The notes beneath the pieces were generated by a model. That model saw only the letters and a program-made list of their open reading frames with translations. It was not told the origin of the DNA and ran no database searches. Shown one piece after another: positions 54,663 to 64,000 of a stretch of 64,000 nucleotides of DNA. The position numbers were made by a program, and so were the translations under genes. Position 1 is the first letter of the stretch; each line of letters begins with the position of its first letter. Source of the DNA: Taiwanofungus camphoratus (Eukaryota; Basidiomycota; Agaricomycetes; Polyporales; Taiwanofungaceae); NCBI GenBank assembly GCA_003999685.1, contig CP021230.1:372001-436000 (forward strand). The letters are read 5' to 3'.

Positions 54663-57350
54663 ATGCCACATGCGAAGCAACCCAGCAAGACTTCGCTGGA
54701 TATCCGCTTGGCCGAGTCGGTGGTATTCTTGCGTGCTGGAGATGCGACCGGCAGATACCGCAGTATCCTGGCCGATGCACCACCGGGCATGCTTCGCGGG
54801 CTGCTGACCCTGACGCTCGCGAAACCGACGAGGATATCGAGCATAGAGATCGAGCTCGTCGGGAAGACGAGCACAGCATGGCCCGAAGGTGCGCACGTCC
54901 AGCATAGTTCTCCGAGTGGCAATACTGACTGCCTGCGCAGGTGTCGGTGCGCGACGCTCGGAGATCTCAGAGGAGCACGAGGTATACTCGCAGTCATATG
55001 TGCTCTTCCGTGCTGGGTCGGGCTCGGTACCCTTCAGCAACCGTCGCACACTGTCAGTCGGCCCTGGACTCGCTCTGGACCACGACGACGATGACGGCTC
55101 CGATCACTCGAGCGAACAGCCTCATGATGAGCGCAGAGGACGGGATTCCGGCGCACCACTTGCACCATTGAACAGACACCCGCGCCGGCATCAGAGTGTC
55201 GACCAGACACACTTCCAGCGTGGGTTCGTCTCGCATCGTGAGAACGATCGGGTTCCGGTCTCCCCTCACTCGCCTCTATACTCTCCGCCGTATTCCCTCG
55301 AATCCGCACAATTTCCTTTGAGTCCGAGCGCCTCCATCTCCCAGCGCATGGACACGGTCGTGGAGTCGCCCGTGGGTGAGTCACAACTATCACAAGACTT
55401 TGAAGAGTTTAGGAGGACGCTCAGGAACGAGTTCGAGACAGATCATAACGGTACATATCATACACATGATCATCACGAGCATGATTGACAGTCTCTCGCA
55501 GGTTCACCTTCAATACGACCTGTGCGATCCCATTCCCGGCAGAATGGCTCCTCGGCGTCCAGTCTACGGCAGGATGGCCTGTACTCCCATCGCCCTAGCC
55601 TGGACGACGAGCGGCCGGAGTTCCAGCTGGGCAGCAGCACTGGCCCGGCTCAGCTCCGCTCCCAATCGCGCTCCACAGTGGACCACCATGGGCGAGAATC
55701 CTCGCGGTCGTCGGACGTGCGGGATCCAGGGGCGGCCGACGAGCGCGGGCGGAAGAACAAGCGGTTCAGCTTCGCGAGCGTGTCGAACGCGCTGCTGGAC
55801 GTGGTGCGGGACCACGTGCGCTCGCGCTCGCGCTCGTCCGCGCTGGATCTAGAGGGAGACGTCACGCCGCCGAGGGGCCGCACACGGGAGCGGTCGCTGG
55901 AGGGGGAGGAGCACGAGGAGGACATGCCGCATCACAAGGACTGGCCTACACTAGGGCGTGTAGGAGAGGTCCTGGGGCTGGAAGCGGACGACCACAAGGA
56001 GAACGGTGACGGGTGGAAGGAATTTCGAAAGGGTGTGTCTTGCTTCGTTCAAGGTCGCATCGCCCACCTCTTACACTTCGTCTGCAGGTGTCTACACATA
56101 TCCGATCTCTTTTGCCATCCCAGCGACGTCTCCGCCTAGTCTGCATTGCGACTACGGCTCTGTGACATGGAAGCTCAAGGCTTGTGCGCACCGACCGGGA
56201 ACGTTCACTAGCAAGCTCACCGCAGCGCATGAGATTACGCTTGTCGCTTGCCCCTCCGAAGACGACACGGAGGAGAGCGAGAGCATCATTGTCGAGCGCC
56301 AATGGGACACACAGATGCAATACCTGATCACCATCTCCGGGCGTAGCTTTGCAATCGGTGGCGTTATGCCCGTCAGCATTACATTCATGCCATGGACAAA
56401 GATGAAGATACATCGTATCTCCGTTATGCTGGAAGGTAGAAGCATTTACCTCGTATGTGTTTAGCAATTATCCTGACGATGCCGAAATTTTCTACACAGA
56501 ACGGGTCGATTATTGGACGCAATTCAAGCGCGTCGTGCGTTCCGATCCTGTGGTCCGAGTAGCTCTCCTTTCCCTCAAGCCTACCTTAAAAGACGGGCTG
56601 GCAATCTTACCCTTGAACCCTGACGAGCCGAAGGCCTTCGAGCGCTCCCCATTCTCCGACTTGGTTAGACCTGGCGATGACATCGGGGAGTACGCATCAA
56701 ACCTCATGGGTCCTGGACCCTGGATCATCCGCAAGGATGTACAACTCCCGAAGTCCGGCGAGAACAAGTTACACTTCACGAACAAGAACAGGCGGAGCAA
56801 CATCTCAGTCTCGCATATCCTCAAGATCGTATTTCGCGTCGAGCGTGGAGACGACAGTGCCGTTGACCCACAGACAGGGAAACGCAAGTTGTTCGACATC
56901 GTTGTCCAGACCCCGGTTCACATTCTTTCGGTCAGTATTTGTTTTCTGTGTGCGATTCCCTGATAGTTGCAACTTCTCTCGTAGCACCTCTGCAATTCTG
57001 ACTACTTGTCCCTCCCGCCGTATTCTCGGTCATCAGAAGGTCCCTTTCCTCACCATACATCTTTCCACAACGCTTCCCCAGGAAGTAGTAGAGTCTATTT
57101 GAGTGGCGACCTCTCCATTCATTCGTCACTCTTGGCCGGGGCTCGCCGACGCATAGACCGCGTACCTTCAGGTTTTTCTGTTGACTCTGCATCTGCATCT
57201 GATCATAGTCCCTTGAGGACTGTCGTCAGCAGCCCAGTGCTCTCCAGGCAAGACTCCATTTTTGACCGCGGCACACATTTCGAAAGACTTGTTGCTGGGC
57301 AGGAGAGCGAGGAGGGCGAAGCACCTCCAGCATATGAGGAAGTTGCATAA
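54663..57350 (+). CDS. Alpha-arrestin (ART-type ubiquitin ligase adaptor)
   Basis: Six exons: 54663-54888, 54941-55450, 55502-56032, 56088-56435, 56500-56930 and 56985-57350, for 803 residues. The arrestin N-domain starts SLDIRLAESVVFLRAG, with GLLTLTLAKPTRISSIEIEL. A very long Ser/Arg/His-rich insert follows (about residues 120-420). Then comes the arrestin C-domain with VYTYPISFAIPATSPPSLHC, YGSVTWKLKACAHRPG, FAIGGVMPVSITFMPWTKMK and ILKIVFRVERG. The tail carries an LPPY ([LP]PxY) and, at the very end, PPAYEEVA, a PPxY motif. Such PY motifs recruit the Rsp5/NEDD4 ligase, so the protein should direct plasma-membrane transporters to endocytosis. The insert holds many SP/RxxS sites, fitting phospho-control. 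All joins are in phase. Confidence 0.9.
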
Positions 57351-60300
57351 AGTCCCAATTTTCACTAAACCTGTTCGAGTGAGTGTTACATATTTTACGG
57401 TCCACTGCCGGCTATTTAAGTAATTGTTCAGTAGATTGGTTGACTTGTATCCATGAGCTCACGATATCCACGCACCAGCTATATAGCCTATGTTCCACCA
57501 CCTGTTTTCATATGCTGCAGGCGTGCATTTTACATCACTTACTAATCTCACTGGGCATTTACAATAACCACTTTGTAGAGATTATAGATTCATAGAAATG
57601 GACCATTGTATCAATCAAGAAGTTCGTTCTATTACATACTGCCGTATGCATGCTCGTAGAAGACAAGCCCCACCGACTAAGAAGTATGCATAGTTCAGAG
57701 CCGTCCATCTACTTGCCATCCTCCAAGCTCTCTGTCGAGACAGGCCGCGCGACAGACTATGATTCGAAATACGCACTGTACAAGCACAAAGCGCAGCACC
57801 AATGCTTCTTCATGCTCCTGTATTATTCAAGCCTTCCTGGTGCATGATGTCGGTGATGTAGATATCTGACGGTGGGTACTGGATGTCAAATACTGTTTTT
57901 GCCAGTTCACTCACGGCAGGGTGCACCCCACTTGATCAGTAAGCCAGCTTGAGCGCTGCAGTGCGATGGCTCAAGGACATCGTGAGCCACCTTGGAAGGT
58001 GTTACTAAAAAGACCGGTCACATTTCAACGCAGCAAGCTTCACGGCAGACACGGGCCAATTGATGAAGCTCAAAGAGGCATAACATATCGATGTAAATAT
58101 GGTCAATGTGCCAGCAACTTGGCTAAGCTCCCCAAGCCAATGAAATATTTTTGATGTGTGGCACTACATAGCAACCTTGCAAAGAGATTTTGCACATGAA
58201 AAATTATCCTTATTCAAAGAGTAAGAACATGTACAAAGGCTAAGTAATCATGACAAATGTTGCTACAGGCATTTTATATGAGAAAGCATATTCTATTCTA
58301 GCTCAGTCCTGCACTTGTTTTACCTTGGCTACTGAAATAAGCTTTACACAATACTATTCATAGGTTCACCAGTATGCAAGGGTAACAAATGACAATTTTG
58401 GATACTTGATGATTATGTAAGGACCACATATTTTGAAGCATGTGAAAGACTATAAGACACATATATAGTCAGAGGGGTGAGGGGTGCTCAGAGGGAAGAC
58501 ATTTCATATGCTGCAGCAAACAAGATAGTCATAGAAAATTTCATCAACAACATCAGACAAAGTAGTAATAAGGCCATATTCTGTACACAATAACAGACAA
58601 AAATTATAAGACATTTCAAATCAACAGTAGTTGAATTCACATAAATATAAGTACATGGGCAGGAGCACACTAGCATGGGCATTTTCTGTCTTGACAATGT
58701 CTGGTAGGAAAAGGTGCTACTGCATATCCTACAAATGTTTGGGCAGAGCCATTTCATACATCAAATTCAGATGATATGGAGACTTGATGAAGGTGCCAAC
58801 CAGGTAAGCAATTTAGTTTATCATTGCAATCAATCAGAGATATTGAAAGGATTGTAAACTGGATACATAGTCAATGGCCAACAGCACCCAGAATGTGATT
58901 GCCATAGTGCAGGATGCAAAGCAAGATATTGTTGACAACAAAGCAGAGATATGTTGATTCAATAATAAAATATATACAAATCATACTGATGAGAGAGCAC
59001 TACAAGGGAGTGCAGCCTGACAGACAAAAGTATGACTATAATAGAATAGACCTCAGATATCAATAGGTCTATAGGAGAGAAGTCAACTTTCTACTGGAAT
59101 AATCAGACCTGCTGCTGCTGGACCCAAGGCACTATCATGTCATCCTCCTGTAACAGTGTAAGATGAGGGGAGTCAGCAGCTTAAGTGAGTAACTACTAGT
59201 GGTATAAGTGGGGATGGTTGATCTGTCAGATAGGCAGGGTGTGAGTAATCAGGAAGTAGAGCTGTACATTCATAGTGTAAGGGAAAAGAAAAACAAATAA
59301 GTCCAGGACCCTATCAGCTGATAATACAAAGTTTGAGTTGAGAATTTGAATTAGGGAGTGAGAGCAAAAGAGATAGAAGGGGGAATATTTGATCTATTTA
59401 GTGACTGTGCTACAAATTGGGAGAAAATCTGATTGTATACTTTACTTATTATCTCAAGATAATAAGGACTGTGGTTGTACAACAATTCTGATTATTCCTT
59501 TTATTCTGTGTCTTGTCATTGTCTGTTAATCATTATCCTCTAAGGACAATTATAAATATGCCATTGTGTTATTAATCTTATTGTTTGAACTTCACTGTAT
59601 CTATTTTTCTTTTGTTATGTTACTTTTGTGTTTTAAAATCCCATTGTCTAAATATTCTCACACTTTTAGTATATAAAGGCTGAAAGAGAGAGAGAGAATC
59701 CCCTTCTTAGACATGTTCTGCTCTGAAAGTACTAAGCTAGTCAGTCAATAGTCTAGTCTATTAGTACATACTGTTGTACTATTAATAAATCTCTGCTTTA
59801 CCATTAAAGATCCAGTCAGTGCACTGGTAAGTCTGAAGTCAAAAAGATCTTGACTATCAGTAAGTCAGAAACCTTCAGAGAAAGGTCTTGACTTAGATTT
59901 CTACTCTTCTAAAAGCCTACCTTTCAAAACTCACTGGAAAATATCTGACTTGGATCAGTATATATATAGGATCCTTTCACTGAGGAGACTTTCTTAGTTT
60001 CATCCTTTTCATTTATCAACCCCTTATACTATGACCTTAGTACTAGAAATATACCGTGCTTTACTCATTCCTTTATAATGCAAAAAGTCTGTAAGCCTTT
60101 TGAGACCACATAGGACTTGTGGTTGAAGGCTTAGAGGATTGCAACTTGTTGTCACCACCATTCCTCCTTGTCACCTTTGCTATACACTGTACCCAGCCAC
60201 CTGCAGTGCCCTCTAGGATGTACCCTGGCAACACTAGAATAAAGCTTTTAAAAACCAAACCCATCTTAGTTCAGAAAGACAGAAACATTCAAACCACACT

Positions 60301-60463
60301 GGTTTGAAGACAGGGTCAGTGTACTCACTAGGACCAGTACTGACCACCATGGACTATTGACAACCCTTCAATTTAGACTATAAACAAGGAGAGCTGGATC
60401 ACACGGCATTTGATTGAAATCTTCCCACATTGGAAGGAGTATTGGACCAGGTAAGAGTGCAAC
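57351..60463. mobile_element. AT-rich transposon graveyard with old LTR remnants
   Basis: From about 57.9 kb base composition falls sharply in GC and no host gene is seen. The block 59149-59330 resembles 60776-60966, the right part of the intact LTR, in the same orientation but strongly diverged, so it is an old copy of the same LTR family. Another piece, about 59540-59830, looks like an LTR in plus orientation: a TATAAA at 59672-59677, a GA-rich stretch, and AATAAA at 59784-59789. The internal parts are too eroded to name. This is fossil material from several insertions. Confidence 0.55.
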
Positions 60464-60966
60464 TGTTACCGGGAGGTTCATCCTGGTAATGCTGCAGAAG
60501 CTTAGAGCGATGTGCAGCGAAGGGTCGAGGAGGAACAGCAGCGACGACAAGCCACGTTCCTCAGTAGTCTTCAACTACAAGCCCTATGTAGTCGTGATAG
60601 TCTTTATAGGCTCCTTGTGGGTGCAAGAAGATGTGTAAAGAAAAGCATATATTGGTACTAATACGTAGTACACTTCGGAATGAATGAACAAAGAGAATAT
60701 GACTAGGGAAACCTCCAGCGGAGGGTCCCCCCTTTATACTGCTATCACCGACCCCCAGGTATAGCTAAGCAGTCCCCCCAGAGACAGCGTAAGGTGAGAG
60801 GAGTCAGCGGCCCGAAAGTACATAACTACCATGGTGTAAGTGGGGATGGTCAGCCTGTCAGTCAATCTGGGTGAGTAATGCATGGAAGGGATGCTGCGCA
60901 TCCATGGTGTGACAAACAAAGGAAAAGAAAAAAAGTTTTAGTCTCTAGCCCTACCCGTCGGTAACA
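60464..60966 (-). repeat. 3' long terminal repeat of the chromovirus
   Basis: 503 bp bounded by TGTTACCG...CGGTAACA. The base group on its left (GCAAC, 60459-60463) would be the target duplication; the partner copy lies outside the window and cannot be checked here. Confidence 0.8.
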
Positions 60967-63900
60967 CTACCCCTGTCTCCCTTCAGGTGTCACCCCGACG
61001 TCTACCTTCACGACCTGGTAGCTTCCTCGTCAGGCTGCTTCGTTCCACTGATTTTGGACCAAGCGGCCCCTGCCTTGAGGCATTGGTCAGTGTTGTGGTC
61101 ATCAGCGTAACAATTTAGACAGCAAGACAGAACGAAAGGCTCAATGGCCGGCTCCCCCAATCGTGGTCGGTGGATGCAGTCGGTGGCAACATGATTGAGG
61201 CTCATACAGAATTCACAGGCCCCAGCCCATCAGTTCAAGGGGCGGCACTCGGGATGAAGACAGACCGTCCACTCGTCCTGAGTGGAGGGGGCCGGGCATG
61301 TAATGATGGAGGAGGGCGGTAGGAGATGCTCGAGGGCGGAGACAACGTCAGTGCGAAGGAGAAAATTTAGATGGGAGCGTGTCGCGTTACAGGCCTGCCA
61401 GTACGATATGCCAATTTCCTGGATGGGGCTGGCCCACCACTTAGCTTCGTTGTGTTCCCCCTTCTCCCTCTCCCCTCTGTACCCCCTTATTATCTGATCA
61501 AGGTGTAAGACAACCTTGGCTTGGTGCCAGAAGATGGCAACCTGGGCCACAAGATTGGGCCAGACGATGAGGGCGATGTCCACTGCTGGATGTAGTTGTT
61601 TGTTGGCCAGCACCCATCTGAGGTGGTCGGCAGGGGTCAGGAAGTCAGTGGCGAGGCCAGATGTTGCTTGGTGAGGTAGGGGGACAACAATCCCCTCAGC
61701 AAAGTTGGGGAGATTCTGCGGTCCCCGAAGGAAAGGATTCAGGGTGCAGGCATTCCCCACGGTGAGGATGGAGGTGACAAGGTGGGCTCAGGCAGCATTG
61801 GTTCGATGGGACATGATGGGAGGCGGCCTTAGAATGCTGCAGAGTTGCTTTCTGCAAAGTAGTTGAATGGTTGCCAACTGGGTTGATGCCTAGGTGGTTT
61901 GCCTTCTTATATTGCCTCAGCAGGTCAGGGGAATGCTGCAGATCGTCTTCCTTCTGCCAGATGCTGGCAGAAACCGGCCATCTCTTCCATTTGATGAGGA
62001 ACTCCCACTTCCCATGTCGGGCATGATGCCCGTGGAGGGCCTCAACTTCGTACTCTTTTTCCCCTTCAACCAGATCAGGTGGTGGTTTCAGAAAGTTGGG
62101 TCCGTGTTCTGCTGTTTCCCTGTATGGGGTGAGCAGCGATGCATGGAACACCAGGTGAATCTTTCAGGTTCTCGGGAGCTGTAGCTTGTACGTTAGTGGC
62201 CCCTTGGCTTCTGTGATTTTGAAGGGTCCAAGCCGCTTTGGGTCAAATTTCTGACTTATTGTTCTTAGCCAGAGGTTTGTGGCTTCTAGCCAAACCTTGT
62301 CACCTTCCTGGAAAGGTTTCCAGGGAAAAGGGGTTCGTTCCTCCATCAGCTTCTGGGCTAGCTCTTGTGCTGTGAGGGCCTCTTTGTGGGATTCAGAGAT
62401 CTGGGTCAGGTGGTCTTGGAGTGCGAGGTATTTGTCAGAGGGTCGTGGAGAGCTGATGGCCTTCGGGTCATACCCCATAGTGAGCTTGAATGGTGATTTC
62501 TTCCTTTCAGCATGTGGCACCTGATTGTGTGCAAATTTGAACTTGGGGATGTGTTTGACCCAGGTGTGGGGGTCATTTGCGCATAGGATCCTCCAGGCCA
62601 CTTCTAGTTCCTGGTTGACCTGTTCTGTACTCCCATCTGATTGGGGGTGGTGGGTGGTGGACATTGCTGCCTTGACTTCTGTCAGCTTACACCATTCTCG
62701 AAATGCGGCCACCGTGAACTGTGGCCCTCAGTCAGATATCATCCAATCAGGTAGGCCATATCGCCTATATACATTGAGGTGTAGGACCTCTGCCGTCCCT
62801 ACTGCATCTATGTTTTTGGTGCAGGGTATGAGCACAATGCCCTTGGTGAGTTCTCTGTCGACCACTACCATGAGCGCATTGAAGCCCTGTGACTCTGGTA
62901 GATCAGTGATGAAGTCTACCAATATGTGAGAGAATGGCCTTGAATTTGGTTCTGTGGGGATGGCCATCAGGAGGGGTTTTGTGAGGTGTGTGTTGATCTT
63001 GCTCTCCTGATATTTGGTGCACCCCTCAACGTATCTTTCGATAAATGAAGACATTCCATGCCAAAACCAGTCCCTTCGGGCGATGGCCATCGTACCTTGT
63101 GCCCCTGGGTGTGCCATGGCTGGTGTGTCATGGCAGAGTTGAATGACTTCTCAGTGCAGGTCATCGTCAGGGAGTACATAAACTTGGTTTTTGTATAAAA
63201 TTAGTCCCTCCTGAATGTCCCAGTCTGCCAGTTTTGTGTGCGTAAAGCCTGTGCCCTTAAATGGTGGTACCTTTCCCCGTTTTAAAGTGTCAATCATCTC
63301 GATGACCATCCTGTCATGACTATGACATTCACATATCTTTTCAATGATTGCAGTGTTGGTGGCATTGACAAAGAGGTCTGTTGGTAGCAGAATGACACCT
63401 TCGTTGTCATGCTCCCCACCAGGGTGGTCAGGTCACTGGGAGAGTGCATCGGTGACTATGAGTTGACTGCCTTTTTTGTTCAGTAGTTGCAAGTCAAATT
63501 GCGACAGGAATAACTGTCATCAGGCCTGGCATCGGTTGAGCCGTTGTGCTTCTCGGAAATAGGTGAGGTTCTTGTGGTCGGTGATCACTGTGACTGGGTG
63601 TCCACTTTCCTTAAGGTGGTGACGCCATTCCTCAAGTGCTCGAACAATGGCCAGCAGCTCTCTGTCATATACTTGGTAATTCCGCTCTGCCTCTTTCAGG
63701 CTCTTTGAGAGGAAGGCTATAGAGTGTAGCCGCCCTTTCTCATCGAGTTGTTGAAGCACCACACTGGTGGCTACCAGAGAGGCATTGGCCTCAATGGTGA
63801 AAGGTTTGGATGGGTCAGGCATGCGTAGGATTGACATGCTCTGGAAACACTGTTTGAGCTCAGCAAAGGCCTCCTGGCAGGCTTCAGTCCAGTCCCACTC

Positions 63901-64000
63901 CACATGCTTCTTTTTGATCACATTCAAGGGGTGAGCGATGTGGGAGAAGTTGTAGATGAAGCGTTGGTAGTAGTTGGTGAGGCCTATAAATCGTTCTACA
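60464..64000 (-). mobile_element. Ty3/gypsy chromovirus, 3' part, running off the right edge
   Basis: Fossil LTR retrotransposon in minus orientation. The 3' LTR is 60464-60966 (503 bp) with inverted ends TGTTACCG and CGGTAACA; a purine-rich tract (60967-60985 on the minus strand) adjoins it. Going up in coordinates from the LTR: a small extra coding remnant with a Cys/His pattern and a hydrophobic-helical segment (61008-61760), the chromodomain (about 61950-62150), integrase core and N-terminal zinc region (about 62164-63180), and the RNase H domain (about 63520-63800). Reverse transcriptase, protease, gag and the 5' LTR lie beyond the window. Coding parts fall in several separate frames, with about half a dozen breaks in what is visible, so it is broken and inactive. 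It is moderately old, but younger than the AT-rich remnants to its left. Confidence 0.88.

Noticed and set aside
1-64000. CRISPR arrays, bacterial operons, tRNA or rRNA genes
   Set aside because: No regularly spaced repeats of that kind, the genes are spliced and eukaryotic, and I could not recognise a convincing tRNA cloverleaf by eye.

Overview
This is nuclear DNA from a filamentous basidiomycete, most likely an Agaricomycete close to the Polyporales. The case rests on many short introns (mostly 47-90 nt, GT-AG, with CTAAC/CTGAC-type branch sites), tight gene packing on both strands, Agaricomycete-type families (BTB/POZ proteins, HAD-type terpene cyclase, alpha-arrestin) and a Ty3/gypsy chromovirus at the right edge. 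All gene models below were spliced by hand from the sequence, using reading frame, splice signals and family conservation. Species cannot be named from the sequence alone.

Layout. 0-38.6 kb is mostly ordinary housekeeping sequence: a tiny copper-type metallothionein (-), an HSL-like alpha/beta hydrolase (-), a SUR7/PalI membrane protein (+), TDA10-like kinase (-), RER1 (+), a steroid 5-alpha-reductase-like enzyme (-), TRAPPC11 (+, 19 exons), a small conserved protein with a myristoylation-type N-terminus (-), a PTRHD1-like peptidyl-tRNA hydrolase (+), HUB1/UBL5 (-), a decayed MFS transporter (-), an omega-like glutathione transferase (+), an unknown two-helix membrane protein (+), mitochondrial Hsp70 with a perfect heat-shock element (+), an APH/ACAD10-like kinase (+), a decayed HAD-type terpene cyclase (-), a TMEM70-like protein (-) and dynactin p25 (+). 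A complete 210-bp MITE lies at 28.05 kb.

39-50 kb is the unusual region. It holds at least three partial copies of an eIF4G translation-factor gene, all on the minus strand and each missing different parts. One has its MIF4G-MA3 half joined in frame to a BTB/POZ domain. Another is split by a nested insertion that contains a 736-bp fold-back Mutator-like element with a 9-bp target duplication. A third is only eroded fragments.

50-57.4 kb returns to housekeeping genes: PPM1/LCMT1 (-) and TIM22 (+), which are divergent, then an alpha-arrestin with PY motifs (+). From about 57.9 kb to the edge the window is an AT-rich transposon island: old LTR remnants, then the 3' part of a minus-strand Ty3/gypsy chromovirus with one clear 503-bp LTR.

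Several genes share themes. The mitochondrial set (Hsp70, TIM22, TMEM70-like) covers protein import and ATP-synthase assembly. RER1, TRAPPC11, arrestin and dynactin p25 cover vesicle and motor traffic. Micro-exons of 6, 9, 10 and 12 nt occur in three unrelated conserved genes.
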